The notes under the pieces were generated by a model. It ran no database searches, was not told the DNA's origin, and worked only from the letters and a program-made list of their open reading frames with translations. DNA of 31,696 nucleotides from positions 1 to 31,696 of the forward strand of contig CANOUM010000004.1 of assembly GCA_947570515.1 (NCBI GenBank). Direction: 5' to 3'. Source of the stretch: an uncultured Clostridia bacterium (GTDB lineage: Bacteria; Bacillota; Clostridia; Lachnospirales; Bianqueaceae). The position numbers and the translations under genes are program-made. Position 1 is the first letter of the stretch; each line of letters starts with the position of its first letter. This document shows positions 7,318 through 16,456 of the stretch, one piece after another.

Positions 7318-8265
7318 ATGATTAAAACATCAATTTGTGAGTTATTAGGTATAGAATATCCTATTTTTCAGGGCGGAATGGCATGGATTGCCGACAGCAG
7401 TCTGGCCGCCGCTGTTTCTAATGCCGGAGGTTTGGGCATCATTGCAGCAATGAATGCGGACGCTGCCTGGCTGAGGGAGCAGATTCATGAAACGCGCCGT
7501 CTGACGGATAAACCCTTTGGTGTCAATGTGATGCTGATGAGTCCCTTTGTAGATGAAGTAGCACAGCTGGTCATTGAGGAAAAGGTGCCGGTTGTCATTA
7601 CAGGCGCCGGCAATCCGGCTAAATATGTAAAGGATTGGAAAGCCGCAGGAATTAAGGTGATTCCGGTGGTTGCGTCAGTAGCCCTTGCCAAGATGATGGC
7701 CAAGCGCGGCGTAGATGCCGTGATTGCAGAAGGCGGAGAGTCCGGCGGGCATGTAGGAGATTTGACGACGATGGTACTGGTTCCGCAGGTGGCGGATGCC
7801 GTGGATATTCCGGTACTGGCCGCAGGCGGTATCGGCGATGGCCGGGGAATTGCAGCCGCCTTTATGCTGGGCGCCGAGGGGGTACAGGTTGGAACACGGT
7901 TTTTAGTCGCCGAGGAGTGCACAGTCCATCCGGTTTATAAGCAGCGGATTTTAAAAGCAAAGGATATTGATACAATGGTGACGGGGCGCCGTCTGGGGCA
8001 TCCGGTGCGTGCGATCCGCAATCCCTTTACCAAGGAATATCTAAAAAAAGAATACAACAGCAATGTTTCAGATGAAGAGCTGGAGCGCATGGGCGCTGGT
8101 TCGCTGCGCAAAGCCGCGGTAGAGGGCAATGAGCAGGAAGGCACGTTCCTGGCCGGCCAGATTGCGGCTATGGTCACAAAGGAGCAGCCGGCAGCCGATA
8201 TCATTCGAGAAATGTTTGAAGAAGCAGAGCAGGTACTGGGAGGCGCAGCAAAATGGCTAAAATAG
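7318..8265 (+). CDS. fabK: Enoyl-ACP reductase II (FabK), FMN-dependent
   Basis: A 315-residue TIM-barrel flavoprotein of the nitronate monooxygenase/FabK family that reduces trans-2-enoyl-ACP with NAD(P)H, the last step of each elongation cycle; it replaces FabI. Visible marks are PIFQGGMAW near the N-terminus, EGGESGGHVG with H145 at the position of the FabK catalytic histidine, the phosphate-binding LAAGGIGDGRG, and GVQVGTRFL. The start is the ATG at 7318 with AAAGAGG before it; an in-frame ATG at 7297 lies in the terminator's T-tract region and has no ribosome-binding site. It overlaps fabD by 13 bp. Its place in the fab operon supports FabK over nitronate monooxygenase. Confidence 0.95.
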   Translation: MIKTSICELLGIEYPIFQGGMAWIADSSLAAAVSNAGGLGIIAAMNADAAWLREQIHETRRLTDKPFGVNVMLMSPFVDEVAQLVIEEKVPVVITGAGNPAKYVKDWKAAGIKVIPVVASVALAKMMAKRGVDAVIAEGGESGGHVGDLTTMVLVPQVADAVDIPVLAAGGIGDGRGIAAAFMLGAEGVQVGTRFLVAEECTVHPVYKQRILKAKDIDTMVTGRRLGHPVRAIRNPFTKEYLKKEYNSNVSDEELERMGAGSLRKAAVEGNEQEGTFLAGQIAAMVTKEQPAADIIREMFEEAEQVLGGAAKWLK

Positions 8266-9167
8266 GTTTGTTATTCGCAGGGCAGGGCGCGCAGTATCCC
8301 GGTATGGGGCGTGATTTTTATGAGCAGAACGACGCAGCGCAAAAAGTATTTCAGATTGCCGATCAGCAAAGGCCCGGCACAAGCGCGCAGTGCTTTGCCG
8401 GCACTAAGGAGGAGCTTTCCGTCACAGCAAACACGCAGCCCTGCGTATTTGCTGTAGATCTGGCGATTGCCGAGGCGCTCGCCTTTGCCGGCATCAAGGC
8501 GGAGGCAGTGGCCGGGTTCTCGCTTGGCGAGCTGGCAGCGCTCACATACGCCGGTGCTTTTTCGGCAGAAGAAGGCTTTCGGCTGGTGCAAAAAAGAGCG
8601 CAGCTCATGCAAAAAGCGGCCGAGGCGCATCCCGGTCAAATGGCGGCGGTGCTGAAGCTACCGGCCGAAACTGTCGAAGCGATCTGCCGCGAAGTGGGCG
8701 ATGTATATCCGGTAAACTATAATTGTCCGGGACAGATAGCCGTGGCCGGCGCAGCCGAAAAGATGACGGCGTTTACTGAAAAGGTCAAGGCGGCCAGAGG
8801 GCGGGCGGTGGTGCTTCCGGTGAGCGGAGGCTTCCATAGTCCATTCATGAAAACGGCGGCTGAGGGCTTTGCCGCAGAGCTGGTACAGGTCGATATGAAG
8901 GCGCCGACAATAAGGGTATACGCTAATCAAACGGCACAGCCCTATCCAGAGGGCGAGGCCATGAAGCAAACACTGGCGGCGCAGATTGAGAGTCCGGTGT
9001 TATGGCAGAAGACGCTGGAAAATATGATGGAAAGCGGCATTGATACGATGATTGAAGTAGGCCCCGGCAAGACGCTCTTTGGATTTGTACAGCGGCTTGC
9101 ACCGGATTTTGCAGTATATCACTGCGATACTATGGAGAGCCTGCAGGTCATCATCAGTCAGCTGTAA
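8253..9167 (+). CDS. fabD: Malonyl-CoA:ACP transacylase (FabD)
   Basis: A 304-residue transacylase that moves malonyl from CoA to ACP. The N-terminal FAGQGAQYPGMG motif, the nucleophile S90 in GFSLGE, the RxxxMQ arginine region (KRAQLMQ) and H195 in GFHSPFM match the family; GPGKTLFGFV closes the domain. Its ATG lies within the last codons of fabK (13-bp overlap), so translation is probably coupled. fabG follows after 15 bp with GCGGAGG. Confidence 0.97.
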   Translation: MAKIGLLFAGQGAQYPGMGRDFYEQNDAAQKVFQIADQQRPGTSAQCFAGTKEELSVTANTQPCVFAVDLAIAEALAFAGIKAEAVAGFSLGELAALTYAGAFSAEEGFRLVQKRAQLMQKAAEAHPGQMAAVLKLPAETVEAICREVGDVYPVNYNCPGQIAVAGAAEKMTAFTEKVKAARGRAVVLPVSGGFHSPFMKTAAEGFAAELVQVDMKAPTIRVYANQTAQPYPEGEAMKQTLAAQIESPVLWQKTLENMMESGIDTMIEVGPGKTLFGFVQRLAPDFAVYHCDTMESLQVIISQL

Positions 9168-9182
9168 ATAGCGGAGGACAAC

Positions 9183-9926
9183 ATGAATTTAAAAGGAAAG
9201 ACAGCCATTGTAACGGGCGGATCCCGGGGCATCGGAAAAGCAATTGCGCTTCGCTTTGCAGAGCAGGGCGCAAAGGTGGCGATCGTGTATGCCGGTAATA
9301 CGCAGGCGGCAGAGCAAACAGTTTCAGAGCTGGCAGCGCTGGGGAGTGAGGCCAAGGCATATCAATGTGATGTTTCTGATTTTGAGGCAGTTAAGCAGCT
9401 TTGCAAGACCATGCTGCAGGAACTGGGGCCGGTGGATATTATAGTTAATAATGCGGGTATTGTCAGGGATAAGCTAGTGCCGCTGATGAAGGAAGAGGAT
9501 TTTGACGCTGTGCTTGCGACCAATTTAAAGGGCGCTTTTAATATGACGAAAAATCTGTATTCTAATTTTATTCGTAAAAAGAGCGGACGCATCATCAATA
9601 TCACTTCGGTGGTAGGGCTGATGGGGAATCCGGGGCAGGCTAATTATGCGGCGGCAAAGGCTGGACTCATTGGATTTAGTAAGTCAGTGGCTAAGGAGTT
9701 GGCAGGTAAAAATGTGACCTGTAACTGCATTGCGCCGGGATTTATCGAGACGGATATGACGGCGCAGCTGGATGAAAAAATGAAGGATTTGTACGCACAG
9801 AATATTCCGCTCGGGCGGATGGGTAGAGCTGAGGAGATTGCGGAATTAGCAGCATTTTTGGCCTCTGATGCCGCCGGATACATTACGGGAGAGGTCATTC
9901 GTATAGACGGCGGTCTGTGCATGTAA
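9183..9926 (+). CDS. fabG: 3-oxoacyl-ACP reductase (FabG)
   Basis: A 247-residue short-chain dehydrogenase that reduces beta-ketoacyl-ACP with NADPH. The cofactor loop is TGGSRGIGKA (11-20), NNAG is at 89-92, and the catalytic residues are S142, Y155 and K159 (NYAAAKAG). PGFIETDMT and the C-terminal GEVIRIDGGLCM are classic FabG. The ATG has GCGGAGGACAAC before it. Position between fabD and fabF fixes the assignment within the large SDR family. Confidence 0.97.
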   Translation: MNLKGKTAIVTGGSRGIGKAIALRFAEQGAKVAIVYAGNTQAAEQTVSELAALGSEAKAYQCDVSDFEAVKQLCKTMLQELGPVDIIVNNAGIVRDKLVPLMKEEDFDAVLATNLKGAFNMTKNLYSNFIRKKSGRIINITSVVGLMGNPGQANYAAAKAGLIGFSKSVAKELAGKNVTCNCIAPGFIETDMTAQLDEKMKDLYAQNIPLGRMGRAEEIAELAAFLASDAAGYITGEVIRIDGGLCM

Positions 9927-9961
9927 TCGAGCAGCATATAAATGAAAGGAGACCGGAAAGT

Positions 9962-11218
9962 ATGGAGCGCAGAGTAGTTATCACAGGGCTGGGAGCCGTA
10001 ACCCCTGTGGGAAATACAGCGAAGGAAACATGGGAAGGGCTGCAGCAAGGACGCAGCGGCATTGATCATATTACCAAGTTTGACACGGCAGAATATAAAG
10101 TAACAGTGGCCGCTGAGGTGAAGGATTTTGATCCGCTGGTGTGTATGGATAAGAGCGAGGCGCGTCGTACGGATCTAAACTGTCAGTATGCGCTGGCGGC
10201 AGCGAAAGAGGCTATGGAGGATAGCGGACTGAGCCAGGAAGGGAAGATCGATCCCGAGCGGCTTGGCGTATATATCGGCAGCGGTATCGGCGGGATTCAG
10301 ACTCTGGTTTCTGAAACAGAGAAGCTGTTGAAAAGCGGTCCCAAACGGATTTCTCCGTATTTGGTTACGATGATGATCAGCAACATGGCCACAGGACTTG
10401 TGGCAATTGAATATCAGGCAAAGGGGCCAACGCTGCCCATCGTGACGGCTTGCGCAACTTCCAGCCATGCGGTAGGAGAAGCATACCGAGCAATTCATCA
10501 CGGATATGCGGATGCGATCATTGCCGGCGGAACAGAGGCCGCCATTACGCCTATCTCCATTGCAGGATTTACGAATTGTATGGCGCTGAGCAAAAACCCG
10601 GATCCTGCTACGGCCTGCGTCCCCTTTGATGCACGGCGTGATGGCTTTGTGATGGGCGAGGGTGCCGGTATTTTAGTGCTGGAGGAGCTTTCTCATGCGC
10701 AGGCCAGAGGGGCGCATATCTACTGTGAGATTACGGGATATGGCAATACGGATGATGCACATCATATCACCGCGCCCGATCCGGAGGCGGACGGTATTAC
10801 CCGGGCAATCCGCATGGCAATGGAGCAGAGCGGTCTGCAGGCTGCCGAGGGGCTGTATATCAACGCACATGGTACCTCCACGCCGCTGAATGACAGCACC
10901 GAGACGCTTGCCTTTAAAAAGGCGCTGGGAGAAGAAGGAGCACATCAGGCTGCGATCAGTTCTACTAAGTCTATGACGGGACATATGCTGGGCGCCACGG
11001 GCGCAGTAGAGGCATGCGTATGTGCGTATGCGCTGCGGGATGGAAAGATTCCCCCAACGATCGGTTTAGAGCAGCCGGATCCTAGCTGTGATCTGGATTA
11101 TACACCAGGCACAGAGGCGAAGACTTTTGATGGGAAATGGGCGATGTCTACCAATTTAGGCTTTGGCGGGCATAATGCTTGTCTGGTGTTTCATAAGTAT
11201 GAGAATGGAGACGTCTGA
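9962..11218 (+). CDS. fabF: Beta-ketoacyl-ACP synthase II (FabF)
   Basis: A 418-residue elongating condensing enzyme. The Cys-His-His set is C164 (TACATSSHA), H303 (NAHGTSTPLND) and H341 (MTGHMLGA), with K336 (STKSM). The N-terminus RRVVITGLGAVTPVG is typical and fixes the start at the ATG at 9962, preceded by AAAGGAG; an upstream in-frame ATG at 9917 lies inside the end of fabG. It extends acyl-ACP chains and governs temperature response in some bacteria. It stops 2 bp before accB. Confidence 0.97.
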   Translation: MERRVVITGLGAVTPVGNTAKETWEGLQQGRSGIDHITKFDTAEYKVTVAAEVKDFDPLVCMDKSEARRTDLNCQYALAAAKEAMEDSGLSQEGKIDPERLGVYIGSGIGGIQTLVSETEKLLKSGPKRISPYLVTMMISNMATGLVAIEYQAKGPTLPIVTACATSSHAVGEAYRAIHHGYADAIIAGGTEAAITPISIAGFTNCMALSKNPDPATACVPFDARRDGFVMGEGAGILVLEELSHAQARGAHIYCEITGYGNTDDAHHITAPDPEADGITRAIRMAMEQSGLQAAEGLYINAHGTSTPLNDSTETLAFKKALGEEGAHQAAISSTKSMTGHMLGATGAVEACVCAYALRDGKIPPTIGLEQPDPSCDLDYTPGTEAKTFDGKWAMSTNLGFGGHNACLVFHKYENGDV

Positions 11219-11220
11219 GA

Positions 11221-11658
11221 ATGAATATACAGGAATTAAAAGAGCTGGCGTCAATGATGCAGGAGTATCATCTGACGAAAGTGGAGCTTTTGGCAGACGG
11301 CCAGGTGACAATGGAAAGACAGGAGGCCGCCGTCAGTGCTTCGCCGCAGATTGCAACAGAAAAGCCAATACTGATGCAGGCTGCAGCCCCGGATCAGGAA
11401 GAGACGCCGGCCGCAGAAGCTAAGGGGCGGGTGATCTGTGCGCCGATGGTGGGCGTATTCTATGCGGCTTCCATGCCGGATGCAGATCCATTTGTAAAAC
11501 CCGGAGATGCAGTGCAGTCAGGCGATGTGCTGTGTATTATTGAGGCGATGAAGCTGATGAACGAGATCTGCGCTGAGCAGGAGGGCGAGATTGCTGAGGT
11601 GCTCGTGCAGAATGGGCAGCTGGTGGAGTATGGCCAGCCGTTGTTTAGACTTGTGTAA
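11221..11658 (+). CDS. accB: Biotin carboxyl carrier protein of acetyl-CoA carboxylase
   Basis: A 145-residue carrier. A short N-terminal helical part (MNIQELKELASMMQEYHLT) and an Ala/Pro/Gln-rich linker (about 35-68) lead to a biotinyl domain at 70-145. The biotinylated lysine is K111 in IEAMKLMNEI. It carries CO2 from the biotin carboxylase (accC) to the carboxyltransferase (accD/accA). It lies 2 bp after fabF, with fabZ between it and accC, the same arrangement known in streptococci. Confidence 0.97.
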   Translation: MNIQELKELASMMQEYHLTKVELLADGQVTMERQEAAVSASPQIATEKPILMQAAAPDQEETPAAEAKGRVICAPMVGVFYAASMPDADPFVKPGDAVQSGDVLCIIEAMKLMNEICAEQEGEIAEVLVQNGQLVEYGQPLFRLV

Positions 11659-11676
11659 TCAAATGATGAGGATGTT

Positions 11677-12090
11677 ATGAACCGAGAAGAATTAAAAAAG
11701 ATATTGCCGCACCGCGAGCCGATGCTGCTGGTCGATGAAGTTGAAGCGATCAGCGCGGACGAGGCGGAGGGACGTTATACGGTGCGGGGAGACGAGTGGT
11801 TTTTGCAGGGACATTTCCCGGGAAATCCGGTAGTACCAGGTGTGATTTTGTGTGAGATTATGGCACAGACCTGTTGCATGTTACTGACAGGTGACGAGGT
11901 GGGTTCGACACCTTATTTTACACATATGGATAAGGTCAAATTCCGCAAAATGGTGAAACCGGGCGATACGATTGTGACAAAATGCAGAATCAACAAACGC
12001 CGAGGCAATTTTCGGTTTGCCGAGGGCAAGGCGTATGTAGGAGATCAGGTAGCTGTGCAGGGAGAATTTGCATTTGCCCTGATTCGATAA
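11677..12090 (+). CDS. fabZ: 3-hydroxyacyl-ACP dehydratase (FabZ)
   Basis: A 137-residue hot-dog-fold dehydratase that forms trans-2-enoyl-ACP. The catalytic pair is H46 in LQGHFPGNPVVPG and E60 in ILCE. ILPHREPMLLVDEV at the N-terminus is the usual FabZ start. It is the only dehydratase gene in the operon; no FabA, FabN or FabM isomerase is visible, so unsaturated fatty acid synthesis, if present, needs an enzyme coded elsewhere. The ribosome-binding site is GAGGATGTT. Confidence 0.97.
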   Translation: MNREELKKILPHREPMLLVDEVEAISADEAEGRYTVRGDEWFLQGHFPGNPVVPGVILCEIMAQTCCMLLTGDEVGSTPYFTHMDKVKFRKMVKPGDTIVTKCRINKRRGNFRFAEGKAYVGDQVAVQGEFAFALIR

Positions 12091-12105
12091 AGTTTTAAGG
12101 ACAGG

Positions 12106-13455
12106 ATGGAGAATGGCATGTTTCCTAAGATTTTGGTAGCAAACAGAGGAGAAATTGCGGTACGGATCATTCGTGCCTGCAAGGAGATGGGCGTGCAGAC
12201 GGTGGCTGTGTTTTCGGAGGCAGACCGCGATGCGCTGCATGTGTCGTTAGCGGATGAAAGCTACTGCATTGGCGGTGCTAGCGTGCAGGAGAGCTATTTG
12301 AATATGGCAGCGCTGCTGACGGTAGCTGTGGAATCCGGGGCAGCAGCCATTCATCCAGGCTATGGATTGCTTTCCGAAAACGCACAATTTGCTCGTCTAT
12401 GCGAGAAATGCCGCATCCAATTCATCGGTCCATCAGGTGATGTAATCGAGAAGATGGGCGACAAGGAAGCAGCGCGCCGCAGCGTAGCGGCAGCCGGCGT
12501 ACCGATTATCCAAGGCTGTGATTTGCTTAGAGACGGAGAAATGGCGGTGCAAGAGGCAAAACGAATCGGCTGCCCGGTGCTCATCAAGGCGCGTTCCGGC
12601 GGCGGCGGCAGAGGGATTCGTTTAGTCGAAAAGCCCGAAGACGCACGAGCCGCCTATGAAGCGGCATATCAGGAGGCACAGGCCGCCTTTGGCGACGGAC
12701 AGTGCTATATGGAAAAGTTCCTAACCAAAACACATCACATCGAGGTACAGCTGCTGTGCGATCAATATGGAAACGTGATCACGCTGGGAGAGCGAGAATG
12801 CTCTGTACAGCGTAAAAATCAAAAGCTGTTAGAAGAGAGCCCTTCGCCGGTCATTGCGGAAGAGACGCGTGAGCAGATGGCAGAAGCCGCCCGCAGAGCG
12901 GCAAAGGCTGTGGGCTACAGCGGCGTCGGTACGATTGAGTTTTTATATACGGATGATGGTCAGTTTTATTTCATGGAGATGAATACAAGGCTTCAGGTGG
13001 AACATCCCGTTACAGAATTTGTAACCGGTGTTGATCTGGTAAAATGGCAGATTCGAGTAGCCGCCGGGGCAGAGCTTCCGTTTGCGACACATCATCTGGC
13101 GCTACAGGGCCATGCGATTGAATGCCGGATTAATGCAGAGGATCCGGAACATGGAAACCGGCCGAGCTGCGGTAAGGTGACGGATCTTCATATTCCGGGC
13201 GGCCCATGGGTGCGCTTTGATACGGCGCTGTATCAGGATTATATGATTCCGCCGTATTATGATTCTATGATTGGCAAGCTAATCGTGTTCGCTCCTACGA
13301 GAGAAGAGGCGGTACGTAAGATGCGCGCAGCCTTAGGGGAACTGCTCATTGGCGGCGTAGCGACCAATATTGATCTCCAGCTGGAGATCCTTAGCATGCC
13401 GGAATTTTTGCAGGGTAATTATCATACAGACTTAATGAGGATTCGAGGATGCTAA
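12106..13455 (+). CDS. accC: Acetyl-CoA carboxylase, biotin carboxylase subunit
   Basis: A 449-residue ATP-grasp enzyme that carboxylates the biotin on AccB. ILVANRGEIAVRI opens the pre-ATP-grasp domain; the glycine-rich ATP loop is SGGGGRGIR near residue 165-173; EMNTRLQVEHPVTE near 290-303 contains the family active-site residues; the C-terminal domain is complete. Two starts are possible: ATG 12106 (with AAGGA) or ATG 12118 (with GGAG), differing by four residues. The end overlaps the accD ATG by 7 bp. Confidence 0.97.
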   Translation: MENGMFPKILVANRGEIAVRIIRACKEMGVQTVAVFSEADRDALHVSLADESYCIGGASVQESYLNMAALLTVAVESGAAAIHPGYGLLSENAQFARLCEKCRIQFIGPSGDVIEKMGDKEAARRSVAAAGVPIIQGCDLLRDGEMAVQEAKRIGCPVLIKARSGGGGRGIRLVEKPEDARAAYEAAYQEAQAAFGDGQCYMEKFLTKTHHIEVQLLCDQYGNVITLGERECSVQRKNQKLLEESPSPVIAEETREQMAEAARRAAKAVGYSGVGTIEFLYTDDGQFYFMEMNTRLQVEHPVTEFVTGVDLVKWQIRVAAGAELPFATHHLALQGHAIECRINAEDPEHGNRPSCGKVTDLHIPGGPWVRFDTALYQDYMIPPYYDSMIGKLIVFAPTREEAVRKMRAALGELLIGGVATNIDLQLEILSMPEFLQGNYHTDLMRIRGC

Positions 13456-14315
13456 ACGGAAATAAATTTAAGAAGTCTTTAAATGCATTAGAAGAAACAG
13501 GGAGTTATAGAAGTGATGCGCCGCAGCCTCCGGATCATCTGTATATTAAATGTGAAAAATGCAAGAAGATGATGTTAAGCGAGGAACTGGGGCGAAATCT
13601 GGGCGTATGCCCTTTCTGTGGATTCCATACACGGATCAGCGCACGGGAACGCATCAGGAGGTTTTTTGACGAAGGCAGCTTCGAGGAATGGGATGCAGAT
13701 TTGATATCGGCGGACTTCCTTGATTTTCCCGGCTATCAGGAAAAGCTGGAAAAACACGGAGAGCAAAGCGGAGAAAAATCGGCTGTGATCACCGGTCGTG
13801 CGACGATCGGTACACATCCCTGTGTTGTCTTTGTAATGGAGCCGGGATTTATGATGGGCTCTATGGGCGCTGTTGTGGGAGAAAAAATTACACGTGCATT
13901 TGAAAGAGCCACGGAGCTTCGATTGCCGGTGGTCGGATTTACGGTATCGGGAGGGGCTCGCATGCAGGAAGGCACGACCTCGCTCATGCAGATGGCTAAG
14001 GTAGCCGGAGCAGTAAAGCGTCATAGCGATCAGGGCGGTTTTTATGTGGCGGTGCTTACCGATCCGACCTCGGGCGGTGTGACGGCAAGCTTTGCCATGG
14101 AGGCGGATGTGCTGATGGCAGAGCCGGGGGCGCTGATTGCCTTTGCCGGGCCGCGCGTGATTGAACAGACGATTCATAAGAAGTTGCCGGCCGGTTTCCA
14201 GAGAGCTGAGTTTTTGCTGGAGAGAGGCTTTTTAGATAAAATTGTACCCCGGGAGCGGCTGAAAATCACATTGAAGCGCTTGTTAGGATATCATCGGCAA
14301 GAGAAAGAGAGGTAG
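13449..14315 (+). CDS. accD: Acetyl-CoA carboxylase, carboxyltransferase beta subunit
   Basis: A 288-residue crotonase-fold subunit with an N-terminal four-cysteine zinc ribbon (C35, C38, C54, C57). The carboxyltransferase body shows SGGARMQEG and TDPTSGGVTASFA, family hallmarks. With AccA it transfers the carboxyl group from biotin to acetyl-CoA. Its ATG overlaps the accC stop by 7 bp (GGATGCTAA), and accA follows 3 bp after its stop, so subunit synthesis is probably tightly coupled. Confidence 0.97.
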   Translation: MLNGNKFKKSLNALEETGSYRSDAPQPPDHLYIKCEKCKKMMLSEELGRNLGVCPFCGFHTRISARERIRRFFDEGSFEEWDADLISADFLDFPGYQEKLEKHGEQSGEKSAVITGRATIGTHPCVVFVMEPGFMMGSMGAVVGEKITRAFERATELRLPVVGFTVSGGARMQEGTTSLMQMAKVAGAVKRHSDQGGFYVAVLTDPTSGGVTASFAMEADVLMAEPGALIAFAGPRVIEQTIHKKLPAGFQRAEFLLERGFLDKIVPRERLKITLKRLLGYHRQEKER

Positions 14316-14318
14316 GTC

Positions 14319-15122
14319 ATGGGAGACTTTGATCGGGTACTGGCGGCGCGCGATACGGAGCGTCCGACAGGACTTCAGTTTTTCAGCGCCATTTTTTCCG
14401 AGTTTATGGAGCTTCATGGCGATCGCCGTTTTGGAGATGATCCAGCCATTGTTGGCGGCATAGGCCGCCTAAACGGAATGGTCGTTACAGCAATCTGTAC
14501 TGAAAAGGGACGCAGTACCCGCGAAAAGGTGCGCCGCAATTTTGGCTCTGCGCATCCGGAGGGATACCGTAAGGCGCTGCGGCTCATGAAGCAGGCTGAA
14601 AAATTTGGACGGCCGGTTATTTGCTTTGTGGATACAGCTGGTGCGTTCTGCGGTTTAGAGGCTGAAGAACGAGGGCAAGGGCAGGCAATTGCAGAGAATT
14701 TGATGGAGATGATGACGCTGAGAGTGCCGGTGATTACTGTGATTACAGGAGAGGGCGGCAGCGGCGGAGCGCTGGGGCTGGCAGTGGCTAATCAGGTTTG
14801 GATGCTGGAAAATGCAGCATATTCCGTGATTTCGCCGGAGGGATGCGCCAGTATTTTGTGGAAAGACGCCGCGCGCCGTGAAGATGCAGCTGAGCATCTG
14901 GGGCTCACGGCAGAAAAGCTGCAGAAGCTGGGTATTGTTGATCGTGTCATTCAAGAGGACACAGCGTTTGAAGTGCTGATGAAAAGGCTGGGCAGCGATT
15001 TATATGAAGAAATTTTAAAGCTGCAGCAATTGAGCGAAGAGGAGCTGACAGAAAACCGGTATCAGCGTTTTCGAAGGATTGGAACCGATAAGATTCAGAT
15101 CAAAGAGGAAGAGTCAGTATGA
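14319..15122 (+). CDS. accA: Acetyl-CoA carboxylase, carboxyltransferase alpha subunit
   Basis: A 267-residue partner of AccD. FSEFMELHGDRRFGDDPAIVGGIG, FGSAHPEGYRKALRLM, FVDTAGAFCG and TGEGGSGGALGLA occur in the usual order. The protein is shorter than E. coli AccA (about 319 residues) because the N-terminal extension is reduced, as in other Firmicutes. The last gene of the fatty acid set proper; its stop overlaps the ATG of the downstream lipoprotein gene by 4 bp (ATGA). Confidence 0.97.
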   Translation: MGDFDRVLAARDTERPTGLQFFSAIFSEFMELHGDRRFGDDPAIVGGIGRLNGMVVTAICTEKGRSTREKVRRNFGSAHPEGYRKALRLMKQAEKFGRPVICFVDTAGAFCGLEAEERGQGQAIAENLMEMMTLRVPVITVITGEGGSGGALGLAVANQVWMLENAAYSVISPEGCASILWKDAARREDAAEHLGLTAEKLQKLGIVDRVIQEDTAFEVLMKRLGSDLYEEILKLQQLSEEELTENRYQRFRRIGTDKIQIKEEESV

Positions 15123-16327
15123 TAAAAAAGAGTATGTGTCTGATATGCATGCTGCTGCTGTCGGTGACGGCTTGTACGGCAAAGCAGGAGGAGCAGTCAA
15201 GCAGTGATCATATCGTGAGCGAAGCACAGCAAAGCAGTGAAGCACAGCAGAGCTGTGAGGAAATCGCGGATAGTATATTGGAAGAAAGTTTGCAGGAAAG
15301 CAGTGAGACGGAGCCTTCGGAGTTTTCTGATCCGGAGATTGATCAGAGGCTGGCTGCCATGAGCCTGGAAGAAAAGATTGGGCAGATGTTTTTTGCTCGG
15401 TTTCCGGACGCCGACTCTGCAGCCTATTATGCCGAGGAATATCAACTTGGCGGTTATGTGCTGTTTGCTGTAGATTTTGAAGGATATACAAAAGAACAGG
15501 TGATCACTCATATCGACGCTTGTCAGGCCGTATCGAAGACGCCTATGCTCATGGGGGTGGATGAAGAGGGCGGCCGCGTGGTGAGAGTGAGCCAGTATTT
15601 CAGGGAAGAGCCATTTGCCTCTCCAAGAGAGATATATGCAGTAGAGGGTTGGAATGGCATTGTCAGCAGTACCGAGGAAAAATGCGCGCTCTTGAAGGAG
15701 CTCCATCTCAATGTGAATCTGGCGCCGGTGTGTGATTTGGCAGATGATCCGGAGGATTTTATGTATGCACGTTCTTTTGGAGGAAATCCGGAGCTGGTTG
15801 CTGATTTTGTGGGAAGGACTGTTAGTATCATGAAGGAGCAAGGTGTAGGTGCTTCTTTAAAGCATTTTCCGGGCTATGGCGATAATGTGGACACCCATAC
15901 GGGGATCGCGGTGGACGATCGGGAAGCTACCGTGTTTTATGATCAGGATTTTCTTCCGTTCCAAAAAGGCATTGAAATGGGAGCCGGCAGTGTTTTGGTT
16001 TCACATAATATCGTAAACTGCTTTGATCATGAGTATCCAGCGTCTCTTTCACAGAAGGTACATCAGGTTTTGCGTGAAGAGCTTGCGTTTGAGGGCGTCA
16101 TTATGACGGATGATCTGGCAATGGGAGCCATATTGGATTACTGCGGAGAAGTAGATGCGGCAGTGCTGGCGGTAGAGGCTGGGAATGATCTGTTGATCTC
16201 CACGGAATTTGAGAGCCAGTATGCGGCGATCCTGAGTGCAGTACAGACAGGAAGAATCACCGAAGAACGGATTGATGAATCGGTAAGGCGTATTTTACGA
16301 TTTAAAAAAGAGATCGGAATCCTTTAA
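15119..16327 (+). CDS. nagZ: GH3-family beta-N-acetylhexosaminidase-like lipoprotein
   Basis: A 402-residue exported lipoprotein. The signal peptide ends in a lipobox (LLSVTAC, lipidated C19), followed by a Ser/Glu/Gln-rich linker to about 70 and one GH3 domain to the end. KHFPG (248-252) and the Asp-His dyad D258-T-H260 are hallmarks of NagZ-type enzymes; the nucleophile is in MTDDLAM (D331 most likely). NagZ enzymes remove N-acetylglucosamine from peptidoglycan fragments; here the enzyme would act outside the membrane, as in B. subtilis. It overlaps accA by 4 bp, so is translated with the fatty acid operon, and is followed by a strong terminator. Confidence 0.87.
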   Translation: MIKKSMCLICMLLLSVTACTAKQEEQSSSDHIVSEAQQSSEAQQSCEEIADSILEESLQESSETEPSEFSDPEIDQRLAAMSLEEKIGQMFFARFPDADSAAYYAEEYQLGGYVLFAVDFEGYTKEQVITHIDACQAVSKTPMLMGVDEEGGRVVRVSQYFREEPFASPREIYAVEGWNGIVSSTEEKCALLKELHLNVNLAPVCDLADDPEDFMYARSFGGNPELVADFVGRTVSIMKEQGVGASLKHFPGYGDNVDTHTGIAVDDREATVFYDQDFLPFQKGIEMGAGSVLVSHNIVNCFDHEYPASLSQKVHQVLREELAFEGVIMTDDLAMGAILDYCGEVDAAVLAVEAGNDLLISTEFESQYAAILSAVQTGRITEERIDESVRRILRFKKEIGIL

Positions 16328-16350
16328 TTCACAGAATTGTTTATAAAAAG

Positions 16351-16377
16351 GGCTGCAAACAGTTGCAGTCTTTTTTT
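16351..16377 (+). terminator. Terminator of the fab-acc-nagZ operon
   Basis: GGCTGCAA (16351-16358) pairs with TTGCAGTC (16363-16370; one G-T pair), with a 4-base loop and seven T (16371-16377). It lies 23 bp after the GH3 gene stop and gives a clear operon end. Confidence 0.88.
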
Positions 16378-16456
16378 ATTTGTGTTACAATCAAGGCGCT
16401 TTTTAAAATAGTTTTTAAAATTAGATAATGCAGTGAGCAGGAAGCGGGAGGAAGAA

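Noticed and set aside
16381..16456. Possible promoter before the ROK regulator (GATAAT near 16424).
   Set aside because: No acceptable -35 at the right distance; evidence too weak to list.
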